Positions 24,370-32,421 of a stretch of DNA of 52,339 nucleotides are shown here, one piece after another. A program made the position numbers and the translations under genes. Every line of letters begins with the position of its first letter. Positions within the stretch are counted from its first letter, which is position 1. Location: positions 1 through 52,339 of the forward strand of contig JAFWIU010000002.1 of the NCBI GenBank assembly GCA_017514765.1, written 5' to 3'. Below the pieces are notes generated by a model. It saw only the letters and a program-made list of their open reading frames with translations, had not been told where the DNA came from and did no database searches. The stretch comes from Candidatus Saccharimonadota bacterium. GTDB taxonomy: Bacteria; Patescibacteriota; Saccharimonadia; Saccharimonadales; Saccharimonadaceae.

Positions 24370-26766
24370 ATGAAAATAGTATTGAATTGGTTGAAAAAGT
24401 ATGTAGCAGTGCCGGAATCGGTGTCGGATGAAGAATTGATTCGACTAATTGGTGCACGCTTGGTGGAAGTGGAGGGGGTGATTGATGAGACGCATAAATA
24501 TGACAATATTTATATAGTGCGAGTAGAGAAAGCCGAGAAGATACCGGAAACTCATTTGACATTGTGTCAGATTAATAGTGGTGGTGATGACTTGATGCAG
24601 GTGGTGTGCGGAGCGCCAAATGTGCGTGAGGGGATGTTGGCAGTATGGATTGCACCAGGAGCGATTGTGCCGGCATCAGTGCATGAGGATGCGCCGTTTG
24701 TGATTGGTAAGCGTAAAATGCAAGGATATGAATCAAATGGGATGCTAGCGGGTGCAGATGAATTGGATTTTGGTGATGATCATAGTGGAATTGTGGAGAT
24801 TGATCCGGAGGCGGCTCAGCCAGGGGATTTGTTGGCGGAGGTGTTTGATTTGAAGGATTTGGTGCTCGAAATTGAAAACAAGTCTCTCACACATCGACCA
24901 GATTGTTTTGGGATGATTGGATTTGCTAGAGAGGTGGCGGGAATACTCGGTGAACGTATGGTTGATGATGAAATGATGGGTCCTGTTGCCCATAGTCTTT
25001 CTGGGGCTGCGTCGCCTCGGCCTGTCGTCACGAGCGAGGCGCGCTCATCCTCGCCTTGCCAGGCTCCGGAGGCCATTCGAAAGAATAATGAGTTCCATCC
25101 ATCAATCATCATTTCCGATTCGGGCATCTGTTCCCGGTATTCGGTGGTGGTATTGGAAAAGCATGGGGAGATGGAGAAGAAGTATTTGACGTGGATGGAT
25201 ACAGTGCTGTCTAAGTCGGGGATGAAACCGATTAGTCCGGTGGTGGATGCCACGAATTATTTGATGCTTTTGACTGGGCAGCCATTGCATGCGTTTGATT
25301 ATGATAAATTCATAGAAGTCGGGAAGACGGAGCGACCGGAAATTGTGGTGAGATTGGCGCGTAAGGGTGAGAAGCTAGTTCTATTAGATGATAAAGAAAT
25401 TGAATTAAACGAGAACGATATTGTGATTTGTAGTGGCGACGTGCCGGTGGCGCTAGCGGGTGCGATGGGTGGAAAGACGACTGGTATTGATGAGAATACT
25501 CGGAATATTATTTTGGAGTCAGCGACTTTCAGTTTATTTAATCTGCGTAAGACTCAGATGGCGCACGGGATTTTCACAGAAGCAATTACGAGGTTTACGA
25601 AAGGTCAGCCTCCGTATCAGACTATGATGGTAGCGAAGGATTGCGCGGAAATGCTAAGTGGCGGATTCAAGGTGATTGGCGGAGCAGACGAATACCCGAA
25701 TCCAGAACAACCAATTGTTGTAAAAGTTACAACAGACGAGATAAACCAGTTGCTCGGAACTGATTATGACGATACGAAGATTGGCCAGACTCTGGAAAAT
25801 GTGGGTTTTCAGGTGAAAGAGAAAGGCGGTCAGCTAGAGGTTCATGTGCCAGAATGGCGGACGGATATCCATATAAAGGAAGATATCATTGAAGAGGTTG
25901 GGCGTTTGCTTGGTTATGATAATATTGAGCCGACTTTGCCACTACATGGTACAGCTGAGAAGAATCGGTTGTTGGAGCTGAAGAAGCAGATTCGGAGGAC
26001 GTTGGCGAGATATGGTGCCAATGAAGTATTGACCTATTCATTTGTGAGCGGTAGATTGCTCGAGAAAGCTGGGCAGGATGTAAAGAAATCCTACAAGATT
26101 ATTAATTCGATTTCACCGGATTTGCAATATGTGAGGCAGTCGATTGTGCCGAGCTTGTTGGATAAGGCGTACGTTAATCAGAAAATGCCAGTTGATAAGT
26201 TTGCGATGTTTGAAATAAATGAGGTCTATAGCAAGACTTGGGGGATGAACGATGAAAATGTACCGGTTGCTAAGGTTTCGCTGGGATTTGTGCTGGCGGA
26301 GCGGAAGAATAATGAGACGGCCTTCTATAAAGCGAAGAAATATGCGGCAAAATTATTGCAAGAGTTAAATATCCCAGTGGAGTTTGTGCCGAAACAGAGT
26401 AAACTGGAAGCGGGCGAACCTTTTGAGCCAGTGCGGACGGCCGACATTATGGTGGGTGGGCAATGTATTGGCGTAGTGGGGGAATTCAAGAATTCAGTGC
26501 GAAACGAGTTCAAGTTAGCGCCGTATCTAGCTGGATTTGAAATTGTGGATATTGATACGCTTCTTACGAATATGAGTGACGTGAGGAAAATTAAGTTTGG
26601 CTCGTATAAGACGGAAGATTTGACGGTGACAACTGAGAAGTCTTATGCAGAGACTTTGAAGGAAGTACAGGCAAAGTATCCGGAAGCTGAAATAATGCCG
26701 CTTTCGATTTATCAGGCTTTGGGTCAGAAGACGAAGAATTTGTCTTTTCGTATAAAAACTTGGTAA
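24370..26766 (+). CDS. pheT: Phenylalanyl-tRNA synthetase beta subunit, with GC-rich in-frame insertion
   Basis: 798 residues. Residues 1-150 hold the EMAP/tRNA-binding domain (GKRKMQGYESNGMLAG), followed by the segment NKSLTHRPDCFGMIGFAREVA, the B3/B4 editing domain (SPVVDATNYLMLLTGQPLHAFD), B5 (GTDYDDTKIGQTLENVGF), the catalytic-like core, and a C-terminal anticodon-binding FDX-ACB domain (YKTEDLTVTTEKSYAETL). Residues about 208-240, just before the B3/B4 domain, are a Ser/Ala/Pro/Arg-rich insertion with no counterpart in the family, encoded by the palindromic GC-rich element at 24991-25090. The frame stays open, so the enzyme is probably functional. It is co-transcribed with pheS. Confidence 0.95.
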   Translation: MKIVLNWLKKYVAVPESVSDEELIRLIGARLVEVEGVIDETHKYDNIYIVRVEKAEKIPETHLTLCQINSGGDDLMQVVCGAPNVREGMLAVWIAPGAIVPASVHEDAPFVIGKRKMQGYESNGMLAGADELDFGDDHSGIVEIDPEAAQPGDLLAEVFDLKDLVLEIENKSLTHRPDCFGMIGFAREVAGILGERMVDDEMMGPVAHSLSGAASPRPVVTSEARSSSPCQAPEAIRKNNEFHPSIIISDSGICSRYSVVVLEKHGEMEKKYLTWMDTVLSKSGMKPISPVVDATNYLMLLTGQPLHAFDYDKFIEVGKTERPEIVVRLARKGEKLVLLDDKEIELNENDIVICSGDVPVALAGAMGGKTTGIDENTRNIILESATFSLFNLRKTQMAHGIFTEAITRFTKGQPPYQTMMVAKDCAEMLSGGFKVIGGADEYPNPEQPIVVKVTTDEINQLLGTDYDDTKIGQTLENVGFQVKEKGGQLEVHVPEWRTDIHIKEDIIEEVGRLLGYDNIEPTLPLHGTAEKNRLLELKKQIRRTLARYGANEVLTYSFVSGRLLEKAGQDVKKSYKIINSISPDLQYVRQSIVPSLLDKAYVNQKMPVDKFAMFEINEVYSKTWGMNDENVPVAKVSLGFVLAERKNNETAFYKAKKYAAKLLQELNIPVEFVPKQSKLEAGEPFEPVRTADIMVGGQCIGVVGEFKNSVRNEFKLAPYLAGFEIVDIDTLLTNMSDVRKIKFGSYKTEDLTVTTEKSYAETLKEVQAKYPEAEIMPLSIYQALGQKTKNLSFRIKTW
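24991..25090. repeat. GC-rich palindromic element inserted in pheT
   Basis: About 100 bp of clearly higher GC than the flanks. The ends are imperfect inverted repeats: CATAGTCTTTC at 24991-25001 and GAAAGAATAATG at 25079-25090. The inside holds further pairing (CGCCTCG with CGAGGCG; GAGCG with CGCTC). Its minus strand aligns without gaps to the coding strand of the element in leuS, about 46 of 64 bases matching by hand count over the core. Shared features include AGCGCGCC and GGCGACGC. Confidence 0.7.
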
Positions 26767-26808
26767 TAGTATTTGCCAATTTGTTGTGGTTATGCTAATA
26801 TAATAAAT

Positions 26809-27576
26809 ATGATATTGCTCGATTCAGTAACCAAACAATATCCGGGCGATGCAGAGCCGGCACTGGACCATGTGTCACTTCATATTGCACCGAACGAATT
26901 TGTGTTTTTGGTAGGTAAATCGGGTGCTGGTAAATCCTCGTTGATTAAAATGATTACGAAGGAGGAAATACCAGATTCTGGTAAGATTATTGTGGGTGGG
27001 ATTGATTTGGATTATGTGAAAAAGCGACATATTCCGGGTTACCGGAGGCGACTAGGGGTAGTATTTCAGGACTTTAAGTTGTTGCCGAGACGAACGGTGT
27101 ATGAAAATGTGGCATTTGCGCTTGAGATTGCGGGGATGAGTGGTCGGGATATCCGTAAAACGGTGCCTAAAGTGCTAGAATTAGTGGATTTATTGGATCA
27201 GGCGAAGAAGTTTCCGAGTCAGTTGTCCGGTGGTCAGCAGCAGCGGGTATCGATTGCACGTAGTGTGGCAAGACAACCGAAGATTTTGATTGCTGACGAG
27301 CCGACGGCGAATTTGGATAAGTTGACGACAGCAGAGATTATTGCGTTACTCAAAAAGATTAATGATTTCGGGACGACGATTTTGGTTTCGACACACGATG
27401 AGAGTGTGGTGAATACTTTGCAGAAACGGGTGATTACACTTAAAGATGGTAAGGTAGTGAATGATCAGAAGGATAACGGTGTTTATAAGCTTGACGCGAC
27501 GCCGGTACCGAAAGCGCCGGTGAGAAGAATGCAGGTACCAGGTCATGCATTGCGTCCTAAGAGGAAGGTGATTTAA
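26809..27576 (+). CDS. ftsE: Cell-division ABC transporter ATPase FtsE
   Basis: 255 residues from ATG 26809; an upstream in-frame ATG at 26773 would precede the promoter TATAAT at 26799-26804. FtsE drives the FtsX membrane partner to activate wall hydrolases at division. Walker A is VGKSGAGKSS, the Q-loop lies in VFQDFKLLP, the signature is LSGGQQQR, Walker B is ILIADEPT and the H-loop is STHDE. The C-terminus has a basic tail of about 30 residues beyond the usual 222-residue protein. The start is leaderless (four bases from the box). ftsX follows two bases after the stop. Confidence 0.93.
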   Translation: MILLDSVTKQYPGDAEPALDHVSLHIAPNEFVFLVGKSGAGKSSLIKMITKEEIPDSGKIIVGGIDLDYVKKRHIPGYRRRLGVVFQDFKLLPRRTVYENVAFALEIAGMSGRDIRKTVPKVLELVDLLDQAKKFPSQLSGGQQQRVSIARSVARQPKILIADEPTANLDKLTTAEIIALLKKINDFGTTILVSTHDESVVNTLQKRVITLKDGKVVNDQKDNGVYKLDATPVPKAPVRRMQVPGHALRPKRKVI

Positions 27577-27578
27577 CG

Positions 27579-28613
27579 GTGGGAACTATGAAAACAGAAG
27601 AAAAACAGAAGAAACTCAAGAAAGTATCGAAGAAAAGTTTGCATTCGATGCGTAAGAATCAGAAGCGGCATGTACTGAGGAATAGTGCAAGGATTGTAAA
27701 ATATGGTACGAAGGGATTTTCGCGAAATATTTGGTTATCGACGGCAGCGACGGTGGTGATGGCGTTTACTTTGATTATTTTATTCGTGACGGTGGTGGCA
27801 AGTGTGATTCTGACTAACACGGCAGAAATGATGAAGGATAAGATTGATATTACGATTTACTTTAAGCCAAATACAAGTGAGGAAATGTTGTCTGAATTGA
27901 CGACTATTATTGAAAAAGATGAGAATATTAAGAGCGTGGAAACGTCTTCTTCGGTCAAAGAGTACAAGAAGTTTTTGGAAGAGAATAAAACTAGTGACGA
28001 GATTCTGGACATTATAGATGACGATATGGAAAGGATGATGATCGATAAGATGCAGGCGACGATGCGGATTAAGGTATATGATATAGATAATCTTGATAGT
28101 ATCAAGAAAATTGTGGAAGAAGATAAGTTATTCGTGCAGCAGACGGATAAAGAGAAAATGCCGACTTATGACGTGAACCGTGCGGAAATTGCGGCGATTA
28201 CATCGTGGGCGCGAATTGCCAGGATGGGCGGTATTGTGCTAGGCGTGGTGTTTCTGATTATTTCGGTGCTGATTATCTTTTCGACCATTCGGATGGCGAT
28301 TTTCTCGAGGCGGGAAGAGATTTATATGATGAAATTAGTGGGTGCAGAAAAGAGATTTATCCGTGGACCGTTCCTGGTCGAGGCGGAAATCTGTGGTATC
28401 ATTGCGGGGATTGTGGCAGGGATTGTGTCGTACTGTGGCTTCAGGTTCTTGGCGCCCAAGTTGGAAGGATACGGCATTAGCGTAGCCCAAATTGAAAATG
28501 TTTTGGAATCCAATCAGCTGATATTAGTGTTCTTGGCGTTTATTGTGATTGGTATATTGATTGGGCGGACTTCGGCTAGGTTGGCGGTTTCGAAGTACTT
28601 AAACAAAGCTTAG
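27579..28613 (+). CDS. ftsX: Cell-division membrane protein FtsX
   Basis: 344 residues with the FtsX layout: a basic cytoplasmic N-terminus, a first helix (AATVVMAFTLIILFVTVVASVIL), an extracytoplasmic domain of about 130 residues (starting IDITIYFKPNTSEE), and three further helices with RREEIYMMKLVGAEKRFIRGPFLVEA between them. The start used is GTG 27579, with AGGAAGG about ten bases upstream; ATG 27588 is an alternative. Paired with ftsE and followed by a secreted CHAP hydrolase, the usual FtsEX-PcsB arrangement of Gram-positive bacteria. Confidence 0.93.
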   Translation: MGTMKTEEKQKKLKKVSKKSLHSMRKNQKRHVLRNSARIVKYGTKGFSRNIWLSTAATVVMAFTLIILFVTVVASVILTNTAEMMKDKIDITIYFKPNTSEEMLSELTTIIEKDENIKSVETSSSVKEYKKFLEENKTSDEILDIIDDDMERMMIDKMQATMRIKVYDIDNLDSIKKIVEEDKLFVQQTDKEKMPTYDVNRAEIAAITSWARIARMGGIVLGVVFLIISVLIIFSTIRMAIFSRREEIYMMKLVGAEKRFIRGPFLVEAEICGIIAGIVAGIVSYCGFRFLAPKLEGYGISVAQIENVLESNQLILVFLAFIVIGILIGRTSARLAVSKYLNKA

Positions 28614-28666
28614 AGATTTGATTCTAGAATAGTGGTTGACTTTTAAAAATGTGGTATAATATAGTT

Positions 28667-29836
28667 ATGGTTAAAATAAAAATCAAAAGATTAATGATCG
28701 GTGTCTTGGTGGGGGGGCTTGTAATGTCGGTTTTTGCAGGTGCTGTAATGAGTACGGCTAATGTAAGTGCGATTTCGAAAGCTTGTCAGAATTCGCCAGA
28801 ATGTCTGGCGGCTATAGAGAAGGAAAAGGAAGCCAATAAGAACGCGGCGGAAGCAGCGAGTTCGGCGAACTTGTATCAGGCGAAGGTAAGTGAGATGTCG
28901 GCAGAGATTGCGCGTAAGGAGACAGAAATTGTGCAAACGGCAGCCGAGATTAAGGAACTCAAAATTGAAATTGCAGAAACGGAAGCCAAATTGCTCGAAG
29001 AACAGGAGGCTTTGGCTGAACTGCTAGTAAATATGCATTTTGAGCCGGATGCTGAGCCGATTAAAATACTAGCCGGTGCGACTTCGATTTCGGATTTAGC
29101 GGAAAAAGCGGCGCGTGAAGAAGTAGTAAAGGAACAGATCAGTGCCTCGGCTACGGCTGTTAAAAATGCGAAAGAGCAGCTTGAAACTGAAAAACAGAAG
29201 GTGGAAGATTTGTTAGCTCAACAGGAAGAAGCTAAGGAAGCAATGACTGAGAAAAGGTCTGAACAGCAGAAGTTGGTGGAAAAATTCGAGCATGATGCGG
29301 AAGCTTACGAGGCGGAAGCGAAAGCAGCACAGGAAGCGCAGCGAGCGGCTGAAAAGGCAGAGCAGGATGCGCACCCAGAACGCTATCGTGGTACGGCGTA
29401 TTCGGGCGCAGATACTTATCCGTGGCAGGGCGATTGTCCGGATAAACAAGATTACTACATGACATATCAAGATGGTTATGCGTTGGGTGGTTATGTGTGT
29501 GAGTGTGTGAGCTATGCTGGCTGGAAGGCATATGAGTTCTATGGCGTGTATCTATCGTGGGGAAATGCGTATTCTTGGGATGATGGCGCGCGTGCGGCTG
29601 GTTATACTGTAGATCATACGCCGGCACCGAATACGATTGGTCAGATTGATGGTTATCCTTATGGACATGTATTCTGGGTGGAAAGTGTTAATGCAGATGG
29701 ATCGATTAGCGTGACAGAATATAACAATGCTTATGCGACATATCTGTATTCGGGTGATATGCACTATGGGGATTTCGGAGCTAGGACGATTGATGCGGGG
29801 GATTTGTGGCAGTATAACTTTATACATCTGCAGTAG
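28667..29836 (+). CDS. Secreted coiled-coil CHAP-domain wall hydrolase (PcsB-like)
   Basis: 389 residues. The start is ATG 28667, six bases after TATAAT (28655-28660); an in-frame ATG at 28649 lies upstream of the box. The signal peptide (LMIGVLVGGLVMSVFAGAVM, ending VSAIS) is followed by a long coiled coil rich in Ala/Glu/Lys (about 45-235), then a CHAP amidase/endopeptidase domain (about 245-389) with Cys in YVCECVSYAGWK and His in YGHVFWVESV. This is the layout of PcsB and EnvC-like hydrolases activated by FtsEX. It lies right after ftsEX but has its own promoter. It would cleave peptidoglycan during daughter-cell separation. Confidence 0.88.
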   Translation: MVKIKIKRLMIGVLVGGLVMSVFAGAVMSTANVSAISKACQNSPECLAAIEKEKEANKNAAEAASSANLYQAKVSEMSAEIARKETEIVQTAAEIKELKIEIAETEAKLLEEQEALAELLVNMHFEPDAEPIKILAGATSISDLAEKAAREEVVKEQISASATAVKNAKEQLETEKQKVEDLLAQQEEAKEAMTEKRSEQQKLVEKFEHDAEAYEAEAKAAQEAQRAAEKAEQDAHPERYRGTAYSGADTYPWQGDCPDKQDYYMTYQDGYALGGYVCECVSYAGWKAYEFYGVYLSWGNAYSWDDGARAAGYTVDHTPAPNTIGQIDGYPYGHVFWVESVNADGSISVTEYNNAYATYLYSGDMHYGDFGARTIDAGDLWQYNFIHLQ

Positions 29837-29932
29837 ATTTTTCGGTGTCTGTACTTTGTGTTTAGTAAGCCTGTAAGGGTTTGGGCGAAAAACTGTGTTT
29901 TTTGCGTAGAAAAGTGTGCTATAATGGAAAGC

Positions 29933-31126
29933 ATGAGTGAAACAGTAGAGTGGAAAGAAAAAAAGGTTAGTCTGGGAAACGCGATTATTATCGGAGCGGT
30001 GCTAGCGGTGATTGGTGTGATAGTGGGTGCGAATTGGAATAGTTTGTTTGGTGGGTTTGCGCCTTATTTGGGATTTGGTGGCAGTACCGAACAGAAGAAT
30101 TGGGCGGTGCTTGATGAAGTTTATGACAAATTGAACAATGCGTTTAATGGTGAAGTAAGTTTCGAACAATTGGCTGAGGGTGCGAAGAAAGGCATGACGG
30201 AAGCGCTTGAGGATAAATATACGGTATATATGACAGCGAAAGAAAGTTCGGAGTTTTATGATGATTTGCATGGCAATGTGGGATCAGGGATTGGTATCGA
30301 GATGGGGGAACGGGATGGTTATGTGAGGGTGCTCCGGACTTTGCCGGATAATCCAGCGAGGAAGGCGGGGATATTGGCTGGTGATATTTTGTATAAAGTC
30401 GATGGTGAGGAAGTATATGATTTGTCGACAGATGAGATTTCGAAGAGAGTGCGGGGTGAGACTGGTACGGAGGTGACGGTGACGGTAGTGCGAGATGGTA
30501 AAGAGAAATCTTTCACGATGAAGCGAGAGGTGATTAACAACGTGTCGGCTTACGTGGATTATGATGGGTCGACGGCGATTGTGACGGTGACGCGGTTCGA
30601 TAATGATACAGGGACGAAGGTGCAGGGATTTGCGAAAGAGTTTGCCGACAAGGGCGTAAAGAAGGTGATATTGGATTTGCGTAGTAATGGTGGAGGCTAT
30701 GTGTCGGCGGCAGAGGATATGTTGAGCTTGTGGATTGACAATGATGTGTATTTGGTGCAGAAGTCGAAACACTACGGTGATTCTAAGAGTACGACAGTGG
30801 CTGGTAAAGCGGTGCTTAAGGATATGAAAACGATAGTCTTGGTAAATGGTTCGACTGCTTCGGCTTCGGAAATCGTGGCGGGTGCGTTGCAAGATTATGA
30901 GAAAGCGACAATTGTGGGTGAGACGACTTATGGTAAAGGCGTGGTACAGAATTTGTTTGATTTGTCGAAGGGGTCTTCACTGAAGGTGACGACAGCGGAG
31001 TGGTTTACGCCGAAAGAGCGTTCGATTAATCAGACTGGAATCAAGCCAGATGTGGAAGTGGAGCGAACTTACGAAGACATCAACGCGATGCGTGATCCGC
31101 AAATGGATAAAGCAAAGAAGTTGTAA
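29933..31126 (+). CDS. C-terminal processing protease (S41 family)
   Basis: 397 residues from ATG 29933, seven bases after TATAAT (29920-29925); the longer frame from 29858 runs through the promoter. An N-terminal membrane anchor (AIIIGAVLAVIGVIVGANW) is followed by a PDZ domain (about 115-200, GSGIGIEMGERDGYVRV) and the S41 catalytic domain with DLRSNGGGYV, the nucleophile in NGSTASASEIVAGAL and the catalytic Lys in TTYGKGVVQ. CtpA/Prc enzymes trim exported proteins and can control wall hydrolases, which fits the neighbouring CHAP protein. Its stop overlaps the glycosyltransferase start by one base. Confidence 0.92.
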   Translation: MSETVEWKEKKVSLGNAIIIGAVLAVIGVIVGANWNSLFGGFAPYLGFGGSTEQKNWAVLDEVYDKLNNAFNGEVSFEQLAEGAKKGMTEALEDKYTVYMTAKESSEFYDDLHGNVGSGIGIEMGERDGYVRVLRTLPDNPARKAGILAGDILYKVDGEEVYDLSTDEISKRVRGETGTEVTVTVVRDGKEKSFTMKREVINNVSAYVDYDGSTAIVTVTRFDNDTGTKVQGFAKEFADKGVKKVILDLRSNGGGYVSAAEDMLSLWIDNDVYLVQKSKHYGDSKSTTVAGKAVLKDMKTIVLVNGSTASASEIVAGALQDYEKATIVGETTYGKGVVQNLFDLSKGSSLKVTTAEWFTPKERSINQTGIKPDVEVERTYEDINAMRDPQMDKAKKL

Positions 31127-32397
31127 TGAAAATCGTAATTGCCACAGCAGTGTACTATCCTCAGATAAATGGGGTGGCGGTATTTTCACATAATTTGGCA
31201 GTGGGGTTGGCGGAACGCGGTCATGAGGTGATGGTGATTTGTCCGTCGCAGACCGGGAAATCGTATACGCGGATGATAGATGGAGTTAAAACGGTGTATC
31301 TGAGGTCGGTGGATGCGAAAGTTTATCCTGATCAGATTCATGCGGTGCCAGAAAAACGCAAAGTGTTGGGAGTAAAGTGGCCGAGACTGGTTTATCGGCA
31401 CGGTTTTAGAGTGTCGGTGTTTCCGCAACTGGAAATCAAGAAGGTGCTGGATGAGTTTCGGCCTGATGTGGTGCATGTGCAGGTGTCGGATCCGATTGGT
31501 TTTTCGGTGGTGGCATATGCGAGGCATCATCATATTTCGGTCGTGACGACGGAACATAATCAACCGGAGGTGTTAACTGAGCCTTTGAAAGTGCCTGGTG
31601 TGATGAAGAAGGGGGTGAATTACGTGCTATCGGCGTATTTTCGGAATCGGCAGAGTAAGAGTGATTTCGTGACGATGCCGACGGAGCTGGCGATTCGCGA
31701 GTTGATTGGTGATGGTGAGAAGTTTCCGGTGCCGGTGGCGGCGGTGTCAAACGGGGTGGATTTGTCGCATTTTAAGCCAGGTAAAGTGGCGAACGAAGTG
31801 TATGAGGAATATGGAGTACCGAGTGATAAGCCGATAGTATTATATATAGGGAGAGTGGATCCAGAGAAACAGGTTGGGTTGCTGGTGCGAGCTTTCAAGG
31901 AAGCGCGTAGGCAGGTGCCGGAGGCGCATTTAGTGGTAGTGGGGGACGGTGTAGATAGGGTGAAACTGGAAACTGCGGAAAAAAATGATTCACAGGTGCA
32001 TTTCTTGGGACGAATTTTGCCGCCAGAGCTGTATGATTTGTATCGGATGGGGAGTGTGTTTGCGACGGCGTCAGAGATTGAGACGCAGGGAATTGTGTTG
32101 ATTGAGGCGGCGGCTTCGGGGTTGCCTTTGATTGCAGTAAATAAGGGTGCGGTGGCGGAAGTGTGCCGTGACGGTGAAAATGGGTATTTGTGCCAGCCGG
32201 GGTCGGTGGCGGAACTGAGCGCGGCGATAGTGAAGATACTCAGCGATAATCAGTTGCGAAAGCAGTTTGCGACGGAATCGGTGAAAATTGCGCATGAGCA
32301 TGATTTTGAGCGGACGTTGGATAAGTTTATTAATATTTATCAGCGAGTGGTGAAATTAAAAGACAAAGAAAAGAATAGTGATTTCGAACAACAATAA
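31126..32397 (+). CDS. Glycosyltransferase, GT4 family
   Basis: 423 residues of GT-B fold. The N-terminal half starts MKIVIATAVYYPQINGVAVF, the usual GT4 opening; the C-terminal half has VLYIGRVDPEKQVGLLVRAF and the E-x7-E motif in SEIETQGIVLIEA. The sequence is closest in style to diacylglycerol or phosphatidyl-inositol glycosyltransferases (PNGV-like start, NGVDLSHFKPG), so a membrane glycolipid product is likely, but the substrate cannot be told from sequence. One base of overlap with the protease gene implies translational coupling. Confidence 0.85.
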   Translation: MKIVIATAVYYPQINGVAVFSHNLAVGLAERGHEVMVICPSQTGKSYTRMIDGVKTVYLRSVDAKVYPDQIHAVPEKRKVLGVKWPRLVYRHGFRVSVFPQLEIKKVLDEFRPDVVHVQVSDPIGFSVVAYARHHHISVVTTEHNQPEVLTEPLKVPGVMKKGVNYVLSAYFRNRQSKSDFVTMPTELAIRELIGDGEKFPVPVAAVSNGVDLSHFKPGKVANEVYEEYGVPSDKPIVLYIGRVDPEKQVGLLVRAFKEARRQVPEAHLVVVGDGVDRVKLETAEKNDSQVHFLGRILPPELYDLYRMGSVFATASEIETQGIVLIEAAASGLPLIAVNKGAVAEVCRDGENGYLCQPGSVAELSAAIVKILSDNQLRKQFATESVKIAHEHDFERTLDKFINIYQRVVKLKDKEKNSDFEQQ

Positions 32398-32421
32398 ACA
32401 GAAGCGTGTTATAATAGTGAT

